Positions 1-8,669 of a stretch of DNA of 64,000 nucleotides are shown one piece after another; positions within the stretch are counted from its first letter, which is position 1, and every line of letters begins with the position of its first letter. Location of the stretch: assembly GCF_017743975.1 (NCBI RefSeq), contig NZ_JAGHRC010000004.1, forward strand, positions 186,001 to 250,000, in the 5' to 3' direction. The translations under genes and the position numbers were made by a program. The stretch is from Ruegeria sp. R14_0. GTDB lineage: Bacteria; Pseudomonadota; Alphaproteobacteria; Rhodobacterales; Rhodobacteraceae. The notes beneath the pieces were generated by a model. That model did not search any database and was not told the DNA's origin. It saw only the letters and a list, made by a program, of their open reading frames with translations.

Positions 1-2
1 AC

Positions 3-776
3 ATCAAAATGGACGCGCTGACCGACGATATCGCTGCCAATCCTGAAATCAAAAAGGTCTATGTCATCGGGCAGGATTATTCCTTTGGTAAGGCGGTCGC
101 GTCCGCTGCTCAGCGTTTCCTGAAAGAAAAACGTCCTGACATCGAAATCGTCGGAAACGAGTTGCACCCGATTGGGAAAGTCAAAGACTTTACACCATAT
201 GCGCGCAAAATCGTTGGTTCGGGCGCCGACGCCGTGATTACCGGCAACTGGGGCGGCGATATGGTTGGTCTGGGCAAGGCCGTGATGGGTGCTGGTTTTG
301 ATAAGCCGATTTACACTTATTACGGGGCAACATCGGGCATTACGGCCGCGTTCGGTGAAGAAGGCGATGGCATCGTCAAACTGGTCGGCGCTGGCCAGGT
401 GAACCCGGCACCGTCTCCGGACGCACAGGCGTTTATCGAGTCTTTCTATGAAAGTTTCCCGGACCTGGACTTGGGGCAGCCTCAGATGGCGAATGTCGCG
501 CCGATGCTGGCCGCCGCAATCAACGAAGTTGGAAATGCTTCCGATATCAAGGCGATCGCATATGCGCTTGAAGGTATGGAGCACGACGGCATCCTCACCG
601 GCAAAACGGTCATGCGTGAAAGCGACCACCAGGCGATCCAAACGGTGACCGTTCAGGGCCAGACGCCGGGCGTCACGTTCGAGTATGACAAGTCAGGCCG
701 TGGCATGAATGCCCAGACCATCGTCGAGATGGCGTCCAAGGACTCGGCCACGACATGCGAAATGAAGCGTCCATAA
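3..776 (+). CDS. Branched-chain amino acid-type ABC transporter substrate-binding protein (C-terminal part)
   Basis: Periplasmic ligand-binding protein of the LivK/type-1 periplasmic binding fold, feeding the HMGF-type transporter encoded directly downstream. The frame is open through the left edge of the window, so the signal peptide and N-terminal lobe lie outside. About 258 residues remain of a family that is usually 380-440 residues long. Visible family features are the VYVIGQDYSFG stretch (strand and helix after the first hinge) and the region reading GADAVITGNWGGD. The permease gene follows after about 78 bases, which fits a livK-livHMGF operon. The ligand cannot be read from sequence. 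The linked acyl-CoA ligase and aldehyde dehydrogenase make an aromatic or short acyl acid as plausible as an amino acid. Confidence 0.9.
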   Translation: MKMDALTDDIAANPEIKKVYVIGQDYSFGKAVASAAQRFLKEKRPDIEIVGNELHPIGKVKDFTPYARKIVGSGADAVITGNWGGDMVGLGKAVMGAGFDKPIYTYYGATSGITAAFGEEGDGIVKLVGAGQVNPAPSPDAQAFIESFYESFPDLDLGQPQMANVAPMLAAAINEVGNASDIKAIAYALEGMEHDGILTGKTVMRESDHQAIQTVTVQGQTPGVTFEYDKSGRGMNAQTIVEMASKDSATTCEMKRP

Positions 777-854
777 CCCTTTGACACATCTTGCCGGGCC
801 TCAGGCGACTGGCGGCCCGCAAGACCACCACTCTATAAATGCAGGGAGACAACT

Positions 855-1811
855 ATGGCGCTGTTCCTCGTGAACGTGTTGGATGGGTTCGTCACCGGAT
901 TGCTGCTGTTCATGTTGTGCAGCGGTCTGACACTGATCTTTTCCATGATGGGCGTTCTGAACTTTGCCCATGCCAGTTTTTATATGCTGGGTGCTTACTT
1001 CGCCTATCAGATCAGCCTTGTTACAGGTTTCTGGGCGGGTTTGCTCATCGCGCCGCTTATTGTCGGGGTTATCGGAGCGCTGGTCGAGCGATACGGGTTG
1101 AGGCGTGTCCATAAATACGGCCACGTACCTGAACTGATCTTTACCTTTGGGCTGGCCTTGCTGATCGAAGAGACAATTCAGTTCTTCTGGGGCAAAAGCC
1201 AGCTGCCTTTCTCAGAGCCCGCAGCGCTTGATTTCGCGGCTTTTTCCATCGCTGGAAACGCCTTTCCTGCATACAAGGTTTTCATGATCGCGGTGGCCAT
1301 GGGGATCTTCTTGACCTTGCTGTACATCCTGACCAAGACCCGCATCGGCATGACCATCCAGGCTGCGCTCAGCTATCCTGAGACCGTCCAGAACCTGGGC
1401 CATAACGTCCCGTTGGTCTTTATGTGTGTCTTCGGCGTCGGCACAGCGATGGCTGGCCTAGCCGGTGTGATCGCAGGTCCGGTGCTTGGGGTTTTCCCGG
1501 GTATGGCCGTGCAGCTAGGTTCGATTGTTTTCGTGACCATCGTTATCGGTGGGCTGGGGTCTCTCTGGGGGGCGCTTGTTGCCTCACTGATCATTGGTTG
1601 GATGCAGACCTTCGCCACCGCGTATAACGTGACGGCCGAACAGGTGCTGACCGCCATGGGCTTTACCAAGCCTGAACTGATCTGGGATCACCCGCTACAG
1701 GATCTGTGGACGCTGACCCTGCCGCAGCTGGGCCCGATCCTGCCTTATCTGTTGATGATCATCGTGCTCGTCCTGCGCCCGCAGGGACTGATGGGGAACC
1801 GTGAGTCATGA
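855..1811 (+). CDS. livH: Branched-chain amino acid-type ABC transporter permease, LivH family
   Basis: Inner-membrane permease, 318 residues, normal length for LivH. It is hydrophobic throughout with about eight membrane segments, and the N-terminal stretch MCSGLTLIFSMMGVLNFAHA is the diagnostic LivH motif. A good ribosome site (AGGGAGA) lies 6-8 bases before the ATG. Its stop overlaps the start of the livM-type gene by ATGA, so the two permeases are translationally coupled and presumably form the heterodimeric channel. Family is certain; the solute is not known. Confidence 0.93.
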   Translation: MALFLVNVLDGFVTGLLLFMLCSGLTLIFSMMGVLNFAHASFYMLGAYFAYQISLVTGFWAGLLIAPLIVGVIGALVERYGLRRVHKYGHVPELIFTFGLALLIEETIQFFWGKSQLPFSEPAALDFAAFSIAGNAFPAYKVFMIAVAMGIFLTLLYILTKTRIGMTIQAALSYPETVQNLGHNVPLVFMCVFGVGTAMAGLAGVIAGPVLGVFPGMAVQLGSIVFVTIVIGGLGSLWGALVASLIIGWMQTFATAYNVTAEQVLTAMGFTKPELIWDHPLQDLWTLTLPQLGPILPYLLMIIVLVLRPQGLMGNRES

Positions 1812-3094
1812 GTATTGCAAGCAAGACGCGTTTGACAGCGGGAACGGCACGGCTGATTACGCTTTCCAGCACGATGCCGTGGGCTTTTGCCATGCTGTTT
1901 CTGCTGTGCCTGCCATTTGTGTTTCAGACCAGTTCAGCGCTGACAATCATGAACCAGATGGCGATCACCATCGTCTTTGCGCTCAGCTACAACATGCTTC
2001 TGGGGCAGGGCGGGATGCTGTCTTTCGGCCACGCGGTTTATATGGGGCTGGGCGGGTTCTTTGCCATGCACGTCATGAACATGGTCGAGGATGGCCTTTG
2101 GCTGCCCCTGCCGCTGTTGCCGATTGTCGGCGGCCTGTTTGGTTTGCTGTTTGCGTTCATCATCGGCAGCTTTTCAACGCGGCGGGCGGGCACAGTGTTT
2201 GCGATGATCTCGCTGGGCGTCGGAGAGCTAATCGCGGCCTGCTCTGTTATCCTAGTCGTGTTCTTTGGAGGCGAAGAAGGGATTTCGGGCGACCGCACAA
2301 TGGGGCCGCCGGTTTTCGGCTATGAGTTCCTGTCGCAGCAGGAAGTCTATTACCTGACGGTTTTTTGGCTGCTGCTGGCTACGCTGTTGATGTACCTGTT
2401 TTCGCGCACTCCGATTGGGCGAATTGCCAACGCGGTGCGCGATAACGAAGAACGGGCCGAGTTCCTGGGCTATTCCCAGCGCAACGTGCGTTGGATCTCC
2501 TTCTGTGCCTCGGGCTTTTTTGCGGGTGTCGCCGGATCTCTGTTCGCGATCAACTTTGAAATCCTGACCGAAGAAAACCTGAACCTCGCAACCTCGGGGT
2601 CGATCCTGCTGGTGACATTCATCGGAGGAGTCGGGTTCTTTGTGGGGCCAATTATTGGAGCCATCGTTTTTACCTTTCTGCAAACGGTTTTGGGTCTGCA
2701 TACCGAACTTTGGGCGCTGTATCTCGGCATCCTGTTCGTTGGCTGTGTTATGTTCTTTCCGTCAGGGTTTGCCGGGTTGATCGCGATGCACCGCCGCCCG
2801 CTTGCCTTGGGTAAACTGAACCTGCTGTTCAAACCCTATCTCAAGGTCGCGCTCCCAGCGATCACCAGCGTTTTGTCACTGGCTGCGATACTGGAGATTC
2901 TCTTCCACAAGCGTCATGGGTACGGCGGCGATCATGAAATGGTGCTGTATGGCATCTCGTTTGACAGCACGGGCTACCACGCGCTGGTCATGGCGGCAGC
3001 GATTGCAGCGGTCTCACTCTTCCTTGTGTTCCGCCTATTGCCGGAAATCCGCGCGGCCTGGGACAATGCGAACCATGCGGAGGCCCAGGCATGA
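1808..3094 (+). CDS. livM: Branched-chain amino acid-type ABC transporter permease, LivM family, with C-terminal extension
   Basis: Second inner-membrane permease, 428 residues. The core (about residues 25-330) matches LivM, including the motif NMLLGQGGMLSFGHA near residue 61. Beyond about residue 330, where most LivM proteins end, about 95 further residues follow with two extra hydrophobic segments (around 347-365 and 390-412). Start overlaps the livH stop and its own stop overlaps livG, so translation is coupled. The extension may be characteristic of a LivM subfamily rather than of this strain. Confidence 0.92.
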   Translation: MSIASKTRLTAGTARLITLSSTMPWAFAMLFLLCLPFVFQTSSALTIMNQMAITIVFALSYNMLLGQGGMLSFGHAVYMGLGGFFAMHVMNMVEDGLWLPLPLLPIVGGLFGLLFAFIIGSFSTRRAGTVFAMISLGVGELIAACSVILVVFFGGEEGISGDRTMGPPVFGYEFLSQQEVYYLTVFWLLLATLLMYLFSRTPIGRIANAVRDNEERAEFLGYSQRNVRWISFCASGFFAGVAGSLFAINFEILTEENLNLATSGSILLVTFIGGVGFFVGPIIGAIVFTFLQTVLGLHTELWALYLGILFVGCVMFFPSGFAGLIAMHRRPLALGKLNLLFKPYLKVALPAITSVLSLAAILEILFHKRHGYGGDHEMVLYGISFDSTGYHALVMAAAIAAVSLFLVFRLLPEIRAAWDNANHAEAQA

Positions 3095-3855
3095 GCGTTC
3101 CTGCCATCGAGCTGAGAAACCTTGAGAAAAGCTTTGGTCTGGCCAAGATCATCCAAGGTGTGAACCTGCAGATTGCCAAAGGTGAACGCCATGCGGTCAT
3201 TGGGCCGAACGGGGCCGGAAAATCGACCCTGTTCAACCTGATCACAGGTCGTTTCGCACCAACTTCGGGCGGCGTGTTTCTGCATGGCGAAGACGTCACT
3301 GGCATGAAGCCGTTCGAGATCAATCGACGCGGGCTGAGCCGGTCGTTCCAGATCACCAATATTTTCCCCAACATGACCGTGTTCGAGAACATTCGCTGCG
3401 GTTTGTTGTGGACGATGGGATATCGATACTCGTTCTGGCACATGATCGGACGGCAACAGGACGTGACCGAGAAGGCCGAGGAAATTCTGGCGCAGATCAA
3501 TCTGACGCAACGCCGGAATGAACTGGCGGGGACGCTGGCCTATGCCGAGCAGCGCGCGCTTGAGATCGGAATCACGATCGCAGGCGGGGCCGACATCATC
3601 CTGCTGGACGAGCCCTGCGCCGGGATGAGCCATTCGGAAACCGACCTGATCGTGGACCTGATCCGCAACGTGACCGAGGACAAGACGCTGTTGATCGTAG
3701 AACATGACATGGGTGTGATCTTTGACCTGGCCGACAAGATCTCGGTCCTTGTTTATGGCGAAGTGATCGAATCCAGCACGCCGGACGTCGTGCGTGCCTC
3801 GGCAAAAGTGAAAGAAGCCTATTTGGGCGCAAGTTTGGAAGAGGAGGCGGTGTGA
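3091..3855 (+). CDS. livG: Branched-chain amino acid-type ABC transporter ATP-binding protein, LivG family
   Basis: Cytoplasmic ATPase, 254 residues, usual LivG length. Walker A is GPNGAGKST near residue 37, the signature region is degenerate (LAYAEQRALEIG, where LivG proteins usually have LSYGQQR), Walker B is IILLDEPCAGMS, and the switch histidine sits in VEHDMGV. Start overlaps the livM-type stop; the end overlaps the next ATPase gene. It should pair with the LivF-type protein to energise the LivH/LivM channel. Confidence 0.93.
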   Translation: MSVPAIELRNLEKSFGLAKIIQGVNLQIAKGERHAVIGPNGAGKSTLFNLITGRFAPTSGGVFLHGEDVTGMKPFEINRRGLSRSFQITNIFPNMTVFENIRCGLLWTMGYRYSFWHMIGRQQDVTEKAEEILAQINLTQRRNELAGTLAYAEQRALEIGITIAGGADIILLDEPCAGMSHSETDLIVDLIRNVTEDKTLLIVEHDMGVIFDLADKISVLVYGEVIESSTPDVVRASAKVKEAYLGASLEEEAV

Positions 3856-4556
3856 TGCTTCAGGTCACCGACTTGCACGCCTACTACGGCAAAAGCCACA
3901 TCCTTCAGGGCGTAAACCTTGAGGTGGGTGAGGGTGAGATTGTCTCGCTGCTGGGTCGCAACGGGGTGGGTCGATCCACCACCTGCAAGGCTATTATGGG
4001 CGAGGTCGCGCCGCATGGTTCGATCCAGTTCCGGGGCAAGGAAATCGCAGGGCGCAAGAGCTTTGAGATTGCTAAATCCGGTATCGGCTATGTGCCCGAG
4101 AACCGGGATATCTTTCCAGGTCTCACGACCCGGCAGAACCTGATGCTGGGCCTGAAGCCCGGTCAAAAGGATGGTGACGGGCGTTGGTGCATGGAAGATA
4201 TGTTTGAGATGTTCCCGAACCTGCGCAATCGCGCAGACGTGGACGCTTCGGTCATGTCAGGCGGCGAAAAGCAGATGCTGACCATCTGTCGCGCGCTAAT
4301 GGGTGACCCGGATTTCATCATGATCGACGAACCGACCGAGGGTCTGGCCCCCAAGATCGTCGAGCAGGTCGGCGACTTGCTGCTGCAGATCGCCGAGCGT
4401 GGTGTGTCAATTCTATTGGTTGAACAAAAGCTGACCATTGCCTTGCGGGTGACGCATCGGGTTTACGTTATGGGTCATGGCCACATGGTTTACGAGGGGA
4501 CGCCCCAAGAGCTTAAGGAAAACGCAGCCATCCGTCAGGAATGGCTTGAGGTCTGA
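3855..4556 (+). CDS. livF: Branched-chain amino acid-type ABC transporter ATP-binding protein, LivF family, with Arg in Walker A
   Basis: Second ATPase, about 233 residues. The ATG at 3855 overlaps the livG stop; a GTG three bases earlier is an alternative. Signature MSGGEKQML and Walker B FIMIDEPTEGL are normal. The P-loop reads GRNGVGRST, so the invariant lysine that contacts the ATP phosphates is replaced by arginine. I see no frameshift or decay, so the substitution is probably tolerated and perhaps typical of a subfamily. The partner LivG-type ATPase has an intact Walker A. Last gene of the operon, followed by a strong terminator. Confidence 0.92.
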   Translation: MLQVTDLHAYYGKSHILQGVNLEVGEGEIVSLLGRNGVGRSTTCKAIMGEVAPHGSIQFRGKEIAGRKSFEIAKSGIGYVPENRDIFPGLTTRQNLMLGLKPGQKDGDGRWCMEDMFEMFPNLRNRADVDASVMSGGEKQMLTICRALMGDPDFIMIDEPTEGLAPKIVEQVGDLLLQIAERGVSILLVEQKLTIALRVTHRVYVMGHGHMVYEGTPQELKENAAIRQEWLEV

Positions 4557-4575
4557 CGATCCGCTTTCACCAATG

Positions 4576-4612
4576 AAAGAGGGAGCGCCCGAGAGCTCCC
4601 TCTTTTGTTTTC
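4576..4612 (+). terminator. Rho-independent terminator after the liv-type operon
   Basis: An 11-bp perfect stem (AAAGAGGGAGC pairing with GCTCCCTCTTT, 8-base loop) is followed by TTTTGTTTT. It lies 19 bases after the last ATPase gene and just before the convergent dehydrogenase gene. The A-rich 5' flank means it may also work in the opposite direction. Confidence 0.9.
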
Positions 4613-4619
4613 GACAGGC

Positions 4620-6059
4620 TTACTTTTTCAGGAAAGGACCCATAGTCTTAAAGAACTTCTCGCCATAGGGCGGGCGCACGGCCTTGAAGAAACCGTCCAT
4701 GTTGATCTGCTTATAAACCGCTTTTGCATGGCTGAACCGCTTGAAGCCGTGCTCGCCGTGGTACGAGCCTATACCACTGGCGCCGACGCCGCCAAAGGGC
4801 AGGGACATTTGGGTCATGTGCATAATCGTGTCGTTCACCGTGGCTCCGCCTGAGATGGTGTCTTCCATCACTTTTTCCTGCTCGGCCTTGTCCTTGGCGA
4901 ACACATAGGTCGCCAATGGGCGCGGGCGGGCATTGGCGAAGGCAATCGCATCGTCCAGCGAGTCATAGGGCATTATCGCGAGGATCGGGCCGAAGATTTC
5001 GTTCTGCATCAGTTCAAGATCTGGGTCCGCATCGATGACTAAAGTGGGAGGCAGAATTTTCTCATTCGAGGCCGAGAGGTCCTCGTTCGCGGGGTTCACT
5101 TCGACAATGCGTGCGCCTGCTGATCGTGCCTGATCTACCAAACCCTTCAGGCGATCGAATTGACGGTCTGTCACAATATGGGTGACGTCAGGGTTGCCAG
5201 AGAGGGTGGGGAAATACTCGGCAAACTTATCGGCCAGCGCAGTTGCAAAGTCTTCCATCTTTGCGCGCGGAACGAATACGTAGTCAGGTGCAAGGCAGAC
5301 CTGACCGGCGTTGAAAATCTTGCCTGCAGCAATCCGGGCAACGGCAAGGTTCATATCGGCACTAGGGGCGACAATGGCTGGGTTCTTTCCTCCCAGTTCC
5401 AGTGTCGTCGGAACCATGTTATCGGCGGCGGCGCGCAGGATGTGCGGGGCGATGCTGGTGGCGCCCGTGAACAGTAAGTGGTCGAACGGCAAGCTGGTAA
5501 AGGCCTGCCCGACCTCGATCCCGCCGGTGGAGACGGTCACCTCATGTGGCGCGAACTTGGCTTCAAGCAGATTTTTCATCAGCTCTGAGGTGCGTGGCGT
5601 GAACTCTGATGGTTTCATCATTACCGAGTTGCCGGCGGCTATGGCTTCGGCCATTGGTCCGACGGACAGGATGATGGGAAAGTTCCACGGGCTGACGATC
5701 CCGATCACGCCCAGTGGTTGATACTGAATACGGGCGCGGGCACCAAACAATCCCAGCGGAAACTCTGGCTTTGCCTTTTCGGGGCGCATCCAGCGATCAA
5801 GGTTCTTGCGTGCATACTTGATCTCTTTCAGTGTTCCGACGATATCGGCTGCAATGGTCTCGTGGCGCGATCGGTTGCCAAAGTCAGCCGAGATCGCGTC
5901 AACGATTGCATCCTGATTGTCCACCATCAGATCGATCAGACGCGTCAGACGATCCTTTCGCTCTGCAGCGCTTGGCGCGCCATGGGCGGCATGATGGGCC
6001 TTTTGCATATCCAGAAGGTTCGAAAGTGTCTCGAATGACTGGGGATTTTGCTGGTTCAC
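4620..6059 (-). CDS. Coniferyl-aldehyde-type NAD(P)-dependent aldehyde dehydrogenase
   Basis: Aldehyde dehydrogenase superfamily enzyme oxidising an aldehyde to the acid. The family features are ELGGKNPAIV (catalytic Glu region), FNAGQVCLAPDYVFVP with the catalytic cysteine, and the LPFGGVGASGIGSYHG motif near the C-terminus; this combination is closest to CalB-type coniferyl aldehyde dehydrogenases. I start it at the GTG at 6059 (479 residues), where the message carries AGGAG 8 bases upstream. The open frame extends further upstream but that part is low-quality sequence running toward the divergent promoter. Convergent with the liv-type operon. Substrate (coniferyl aldehyde or a simpler aldehyde) is inference. 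Confidence 0.88.
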   Translation of the reverse strand: MNQQNPQSFETLSNLLDMQKAHHAAHGAPSAAERKDRLTRLIDLMVDNQDAIVDAISADFGNRSRHETIAADIVGTLKEIKYARKNLDRWMRPEKAKPEFPLGLFGARARIQYQPLGVIGIVSPWNFPIILSVGPMAEAIAAGNSVMMKPSEFTPRTSELMKNLLEAKFAPHEVTVSTGGIEVGQAFTSLPFDHLLFTGATSIAPHILRAAADNMVPTTLELGGKNPAIVAPSADMNLAVARIAAGKIFNAGQVCLAPDYVFVPRAKMEDFATALADKFAEYFPTLSGNPDVTHIVTDRQFDRLKGLVDQARSAGARIVEVNPANEDLSASNEKILPPTLVIDADPDLELMQNEIFGPILAIMPYDSLDDAIAFANARPRPLATYVFAKDKAEQEKVMEDTISGGATVNDTIMHMTQMSLPFGGVGASGIGSYHGEHGFKRFSHAKAVYKQINMDGFFKAVRPPYGEKFFKTMGPFLKK

Positions 6060-6202
6060 TGTGTGTCTCCTGCGGTCAAAACCGCCTTCCTGTTGATCGG
6101 TTTGCCTTCTTTGTTTCCTTGGCTTCAAGTGTGAAGACATTTTTTTCCATGTTTGCTGGCGGTGAAGTCTGCATTGACAATCGCTCTGCAACGTGGAAGG
6201 TA

Positions 6203-6216
6203 AGTGATCGTTCACT
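6203..6216. promoter_or_regulatory. Inverted repeat in the divergent promoter region
   Basis: AGTGA-TCGT-TCACT lies about 20 bases before the flavin reductase start and about 145 bases before the dehydrogenase start. Five-base arms with a four-base spacer have the size of a TetR-family or similar repressor site. No regulator gene is adjacent, and no second copy was found in the window. Confidence 0.3.
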
Positions 6217-6234
6217 AATTAGCAAGAGCACAGT

Positions 6235-6732
6235 ATGACCCTGACCACAGAAGACAGGTTCAAGACCGGCATGCAGTTGCTTGCTGCCTCGACAACGATC
6301 ATCACCTCCGAATTCGAAGGCGCGCGTGCCGGTATGGCGGCGACGGCTGTTTGTTCGCTGACGGCGGATCCACCCGCACTGCTTGTATGCATAAACCGTA
6401 CGGCGCGTACCTATGGCTATGTGATGGACAGTCGCCGATTTGCCGTGAACCTCGTGCCTGATGATTTGACGGAGGTCGTCGGAGCGTTCTCGTCGAAAAT
6501 GGACAAGGAACAACAGTTCCAAGTCGCAGGAACCTGGATCAAAGGAGACTTGGACATCCCTGTCCTGCAAGAGGCGGTCGTGTCCTTCGAATGCGTTGTC
6601 GACAATTGGGCCAACACAAAAACCCACGCCGTCTTTTTTGGTATGGTCAAACAGGTTCACCTTAATCCTGAAAAATCCGCGCTGATCTATGGGCGCAAAG
6701 GGTTTCACAAGCTTACTCCGCTAGACGCGTGA
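6235..6732 (+). CDS. Flavin reductase-like (FMN-binding split-barrel) protein
   Basis: 165 residues, matching the small NAD(P)H:flavin oxidoreductases (HpaC type) that supply reduced FMN or FAD to two-component monooxygenases. Typical features are the N-terminal AASTTIITSEFEGARAGM stretch, the AVCSLTADPPALLVCINR core motif and the conserved FAVNLV segment. No oxygenase partner gene is adjacent, so the recipient of the reduced flavin is unknown. Divergent from the aldehyde dehydrogenase and about 135 bases before the acyl-CoA ligase gene on the same strand. Confidence 0.85.
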   Translation: MTLTTEDRFKTGMQLLAASTTIITSEFEGARAGMAATAVCSLTADPPALLVCINRTARTYGYVMDSRRFAVNLVPDDLTEVVGAFSSKMDKEQQFQVAGTWIKGDLDIPVLQEAVVSFECVVDNWANTKTHAVFFGMVKQVHLNPEKSALIYGRKGFHKLTPLDA

Positions 6733-6868
6733 CGCTGATTTCGGGTGCCCGAAGCTGTCAGGGGCGGCCAATGCAAGAACCGAATTTTGCACGTCTTTAG
6801 GCCCTGAACGATAGCTTGCTGGCGATAGATCATTAACAAGAGAAACGACCTCCAGGGAGGAGAAATCA

Positions 6869-8416
6869 ATGCCAACCCTTGGCCACCTTATCGATCGGAA
6901 CGCCGACCGTTTTGGCGATCTGGATGCATATGTGGAACTGGACCGCCGTCGCAGCTGGCGCGATCTGGGTGCGCGTACCGATGCGCTGGCGTATGCGTTG
7001 CGCGGGCTGAGCATCCGTAAGGGCGATCGCGTAGGTGTTATCCTTTCCGACTGCATTGAAGTGGTCGAGACGATCGGGGCCTGCGCTAAGGCAGGAGCAA
7101 TCCGGGTGGGTCTCAATTATCGTCTGGCACCCCGTGAAATAGGTGAGTTGATAGATGATTCCGGGACGGACGTTCTGTTCGTTCAGGACACAAAGATTGC
7201 CATTGCCCAAGAGGCGCTGACGTTCAGCACGCGCCAGCCCAAGTTGATCGGCATCGGAACGCATGAGCTTGAGTTGGATTTCGAAATACTGATTTCGACC
7301 GAGCTTGCCCGTGGCGCATTTGCACACACGCCGCATGAACAGTTGATGATTTGCTACACGACGGGTTCGACGGGGCTGCCGAAAGGCGCAATTTATCCGC
7401 ACGAATTGATGATGGATTCGATGGCGGCTGTGGCTTTGGCAGAAGGGGCGGGTCCTGATGACGTATGGCTGCATGCCATGCCAGCGTCAGGTGTTCCGAT
7501 CATGCATTTGTTGCGCAACCTGTTCCACGGCACCAAATGCGCGATCATTGGTGAGTGGAATGCCGAGACAGCATTGACATTGATTGACCGCGAACAGGCC
7601 ACAATCTGCGTTTTGGTTCCGACAATGTTGAATGATCTGTTGTCATCGGGCCTGATCACGAAATTTAATTGTTCGTCCATTCGTCAGCTGGGGTATGGGT
7701 CTGCACCGATCCCACCGGCGACGGTGCGGGATGCGCTCAAGGCATTTGGATGTGAATTCCTGCAGATGTTCGGAACGACCGAACTGATGGGCATGGGCAT
7801 GATGCTGACGGCAACCGATCACGAACGCGCGCTGAAAGACGGCCACAATTGTCTCGAAAGCGCGGGGCGGCCGTTGTACTACGTGGATGTCCGCGCCGTG
7901 GATGACGAGGGCAACGATCTGCCCGACGGAGAGGCGGGCGAATTGTTGATCCATTCGCCCTACGTGATTCCGGGCTATTGGAACCAGGCTGTGGAGTATT
8001 CGGAAACGGTACGCGACGGTTGGCTGCACACAGGGGACATTGCCGTGATCGACGCCGAGGGTTTTGTTCATCTGAAGGACCGTGCCAAGTTCCGCATCAA
8101 GTCCGGCGGTTACAATGTCTTTCCGGTGGAAGTCGAGAACTGCCTGGCCGAGCATGATGCCGTGGATGAAGTCAGCGTCGTCGGCCTGCCTGACCCGAAA
8201 TGGGGCGACCGTATTCATGCGGTTGTCACGTTGAGCGCGGGATCGGTGGTGACCGGTGCGGAATTGCGTGAATACTGCCGGGGTAAGATCGCCAACTTCA
8301 AGATTCCGAAAGAGATCGAGATTTGGGAGGCCTTGCCCAAAGGACCGACCGGCAAGATCCAAAAACGTGAAGTTATCGACATTTGCAGCCGAACGAGCCA
8401 AAGCGGCGCAGCCTGA
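6869..8416 (+). CDS. Acyl-CoA synthetase (AMP-forming), class I adenylate-forming enzyme
   Basis: 515 residues, full length for the ANL superfamily. It activates a carboxylic acid to acyl-AMP and then acyl-CoA. The P-loop reads CYTTGSTGLPKG near residue 169, the A5 motif is MFGTTE, the A7 motif GWLHTGD, the hinge KFRIKSGGYNVFPVEVE, and the catalytic lysine sits in PKGPTGKIQKRE. A strong ribosome site (AGGGAGGAGA) precedes the ATG. With the adjacent aldehyde dehydrogenase and importer, an aromatic or medium-chain acid is a reasonable substrate guess, but the specificity residues cannot be interpreted here. Confidence 0.92.
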   Translation: MPTLGHLIDRNADRFGDLDAYVELDRRRSWRDLGARTDALAYALRGLSIRKGDRVGVILSDCIEVVETIGACAKAGAIRVGLNYRLAPREIGELIDDSGTDVLFVQDTKIAIAQEALTFSTRQPKLIGIGTHELELDFEILISTELARGAFAHTPHEQLMICYTTGSTGLPKGAIYPHELMMDSMAAVALAEGAGPDDVWLHAMPASGVPIMHLLRNLFHGTKCAIIGEWNAETALTLIDREQATICVLVPTMLNDLLSSGLITKFNCSSIRQLGYGSAPIPPATVRDALKAFGCEFLQMFGTTELMGMGMMLTATDHERALKDGHNCLESAGRPLYYVDVRAVDDEGNDLPDGEAGELLIHSPYVIPGYWNQAVEYSETVRDGWLHTGDIAVIDAEGFVHLKDRAKFRIKSGGYNVFPVEVENCLAEHDAVDEVSVVGLPDPKWGDRIHAVVTLSAGSVVTGAELREYCRGKIANFKIPKEIEIWEALPKGPTGKIQKREVIDICSRTSQSGAA

Positions 8417-8422
8417 TTGGTC

Positions 8423-8454
8423 TTTTGGCCCGGCCTTCTGTTGCCGGGTCAAAA
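8423..8454. repeat. Long stem-loop directly after the acyl-CoA ligase stop
   Basis: Twelve-base arms (TTTTGGCCCGGC and GCCGGGTCAAAA, one G-T wobble, 8-base loop) begin six bases after the stop codon. The T-run lies 5' and the A-run 3' within the stem, the reverse of a classic terminator, so it may act as a 3'-end stabiliser rather than an intrinsic terminator. Confidence 0.5.
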
Positions 8455-8563
8455 GCTTTATTCAAAAAGTGCTTTGATCAAGAGCATGTGCCAACGCCCC
8501 TGGATGACGACCTCAACCTTCCATGCGGCGCATAACGGATCGCTGAAAGGATGTCAGCGGAGA

Positions 8564-8600
8564 CCCGGCCCTTTGGCCGGGTGCTATTTTCCTTTTTGTC
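8564..8600 (+). terminator. Probable rho-independent terminator
   Basis: A perfect 7-bp GC stem (CCCGGCC, loop CTTT, GGCCGGG) is followed by a T-rich run, TGCTATTTTCCTTTTTG. It lies 148 bases after the acyl-CoA ligase stop and repeats the CCCGG...CCGGG theme of the earlier stem-loop. It probably ends the ligase transcript. Confidence 0.7.
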
Positions 8601-8669
8601 GATGTCGGGGAAGCATGGTTTTTTTAACGGAATCTCTCGCAGCGCGCCGTCCGGGCCAAAGGTCCAAGA

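Noticed and set aside
4620-6215. Long form of the aldehyde dehydrogenase starting at 6215
   Set aside because: The first 52 residues lack family similarity and would run through the divergent promoter. The GTG at 6059 with AGGAG fits the family length.
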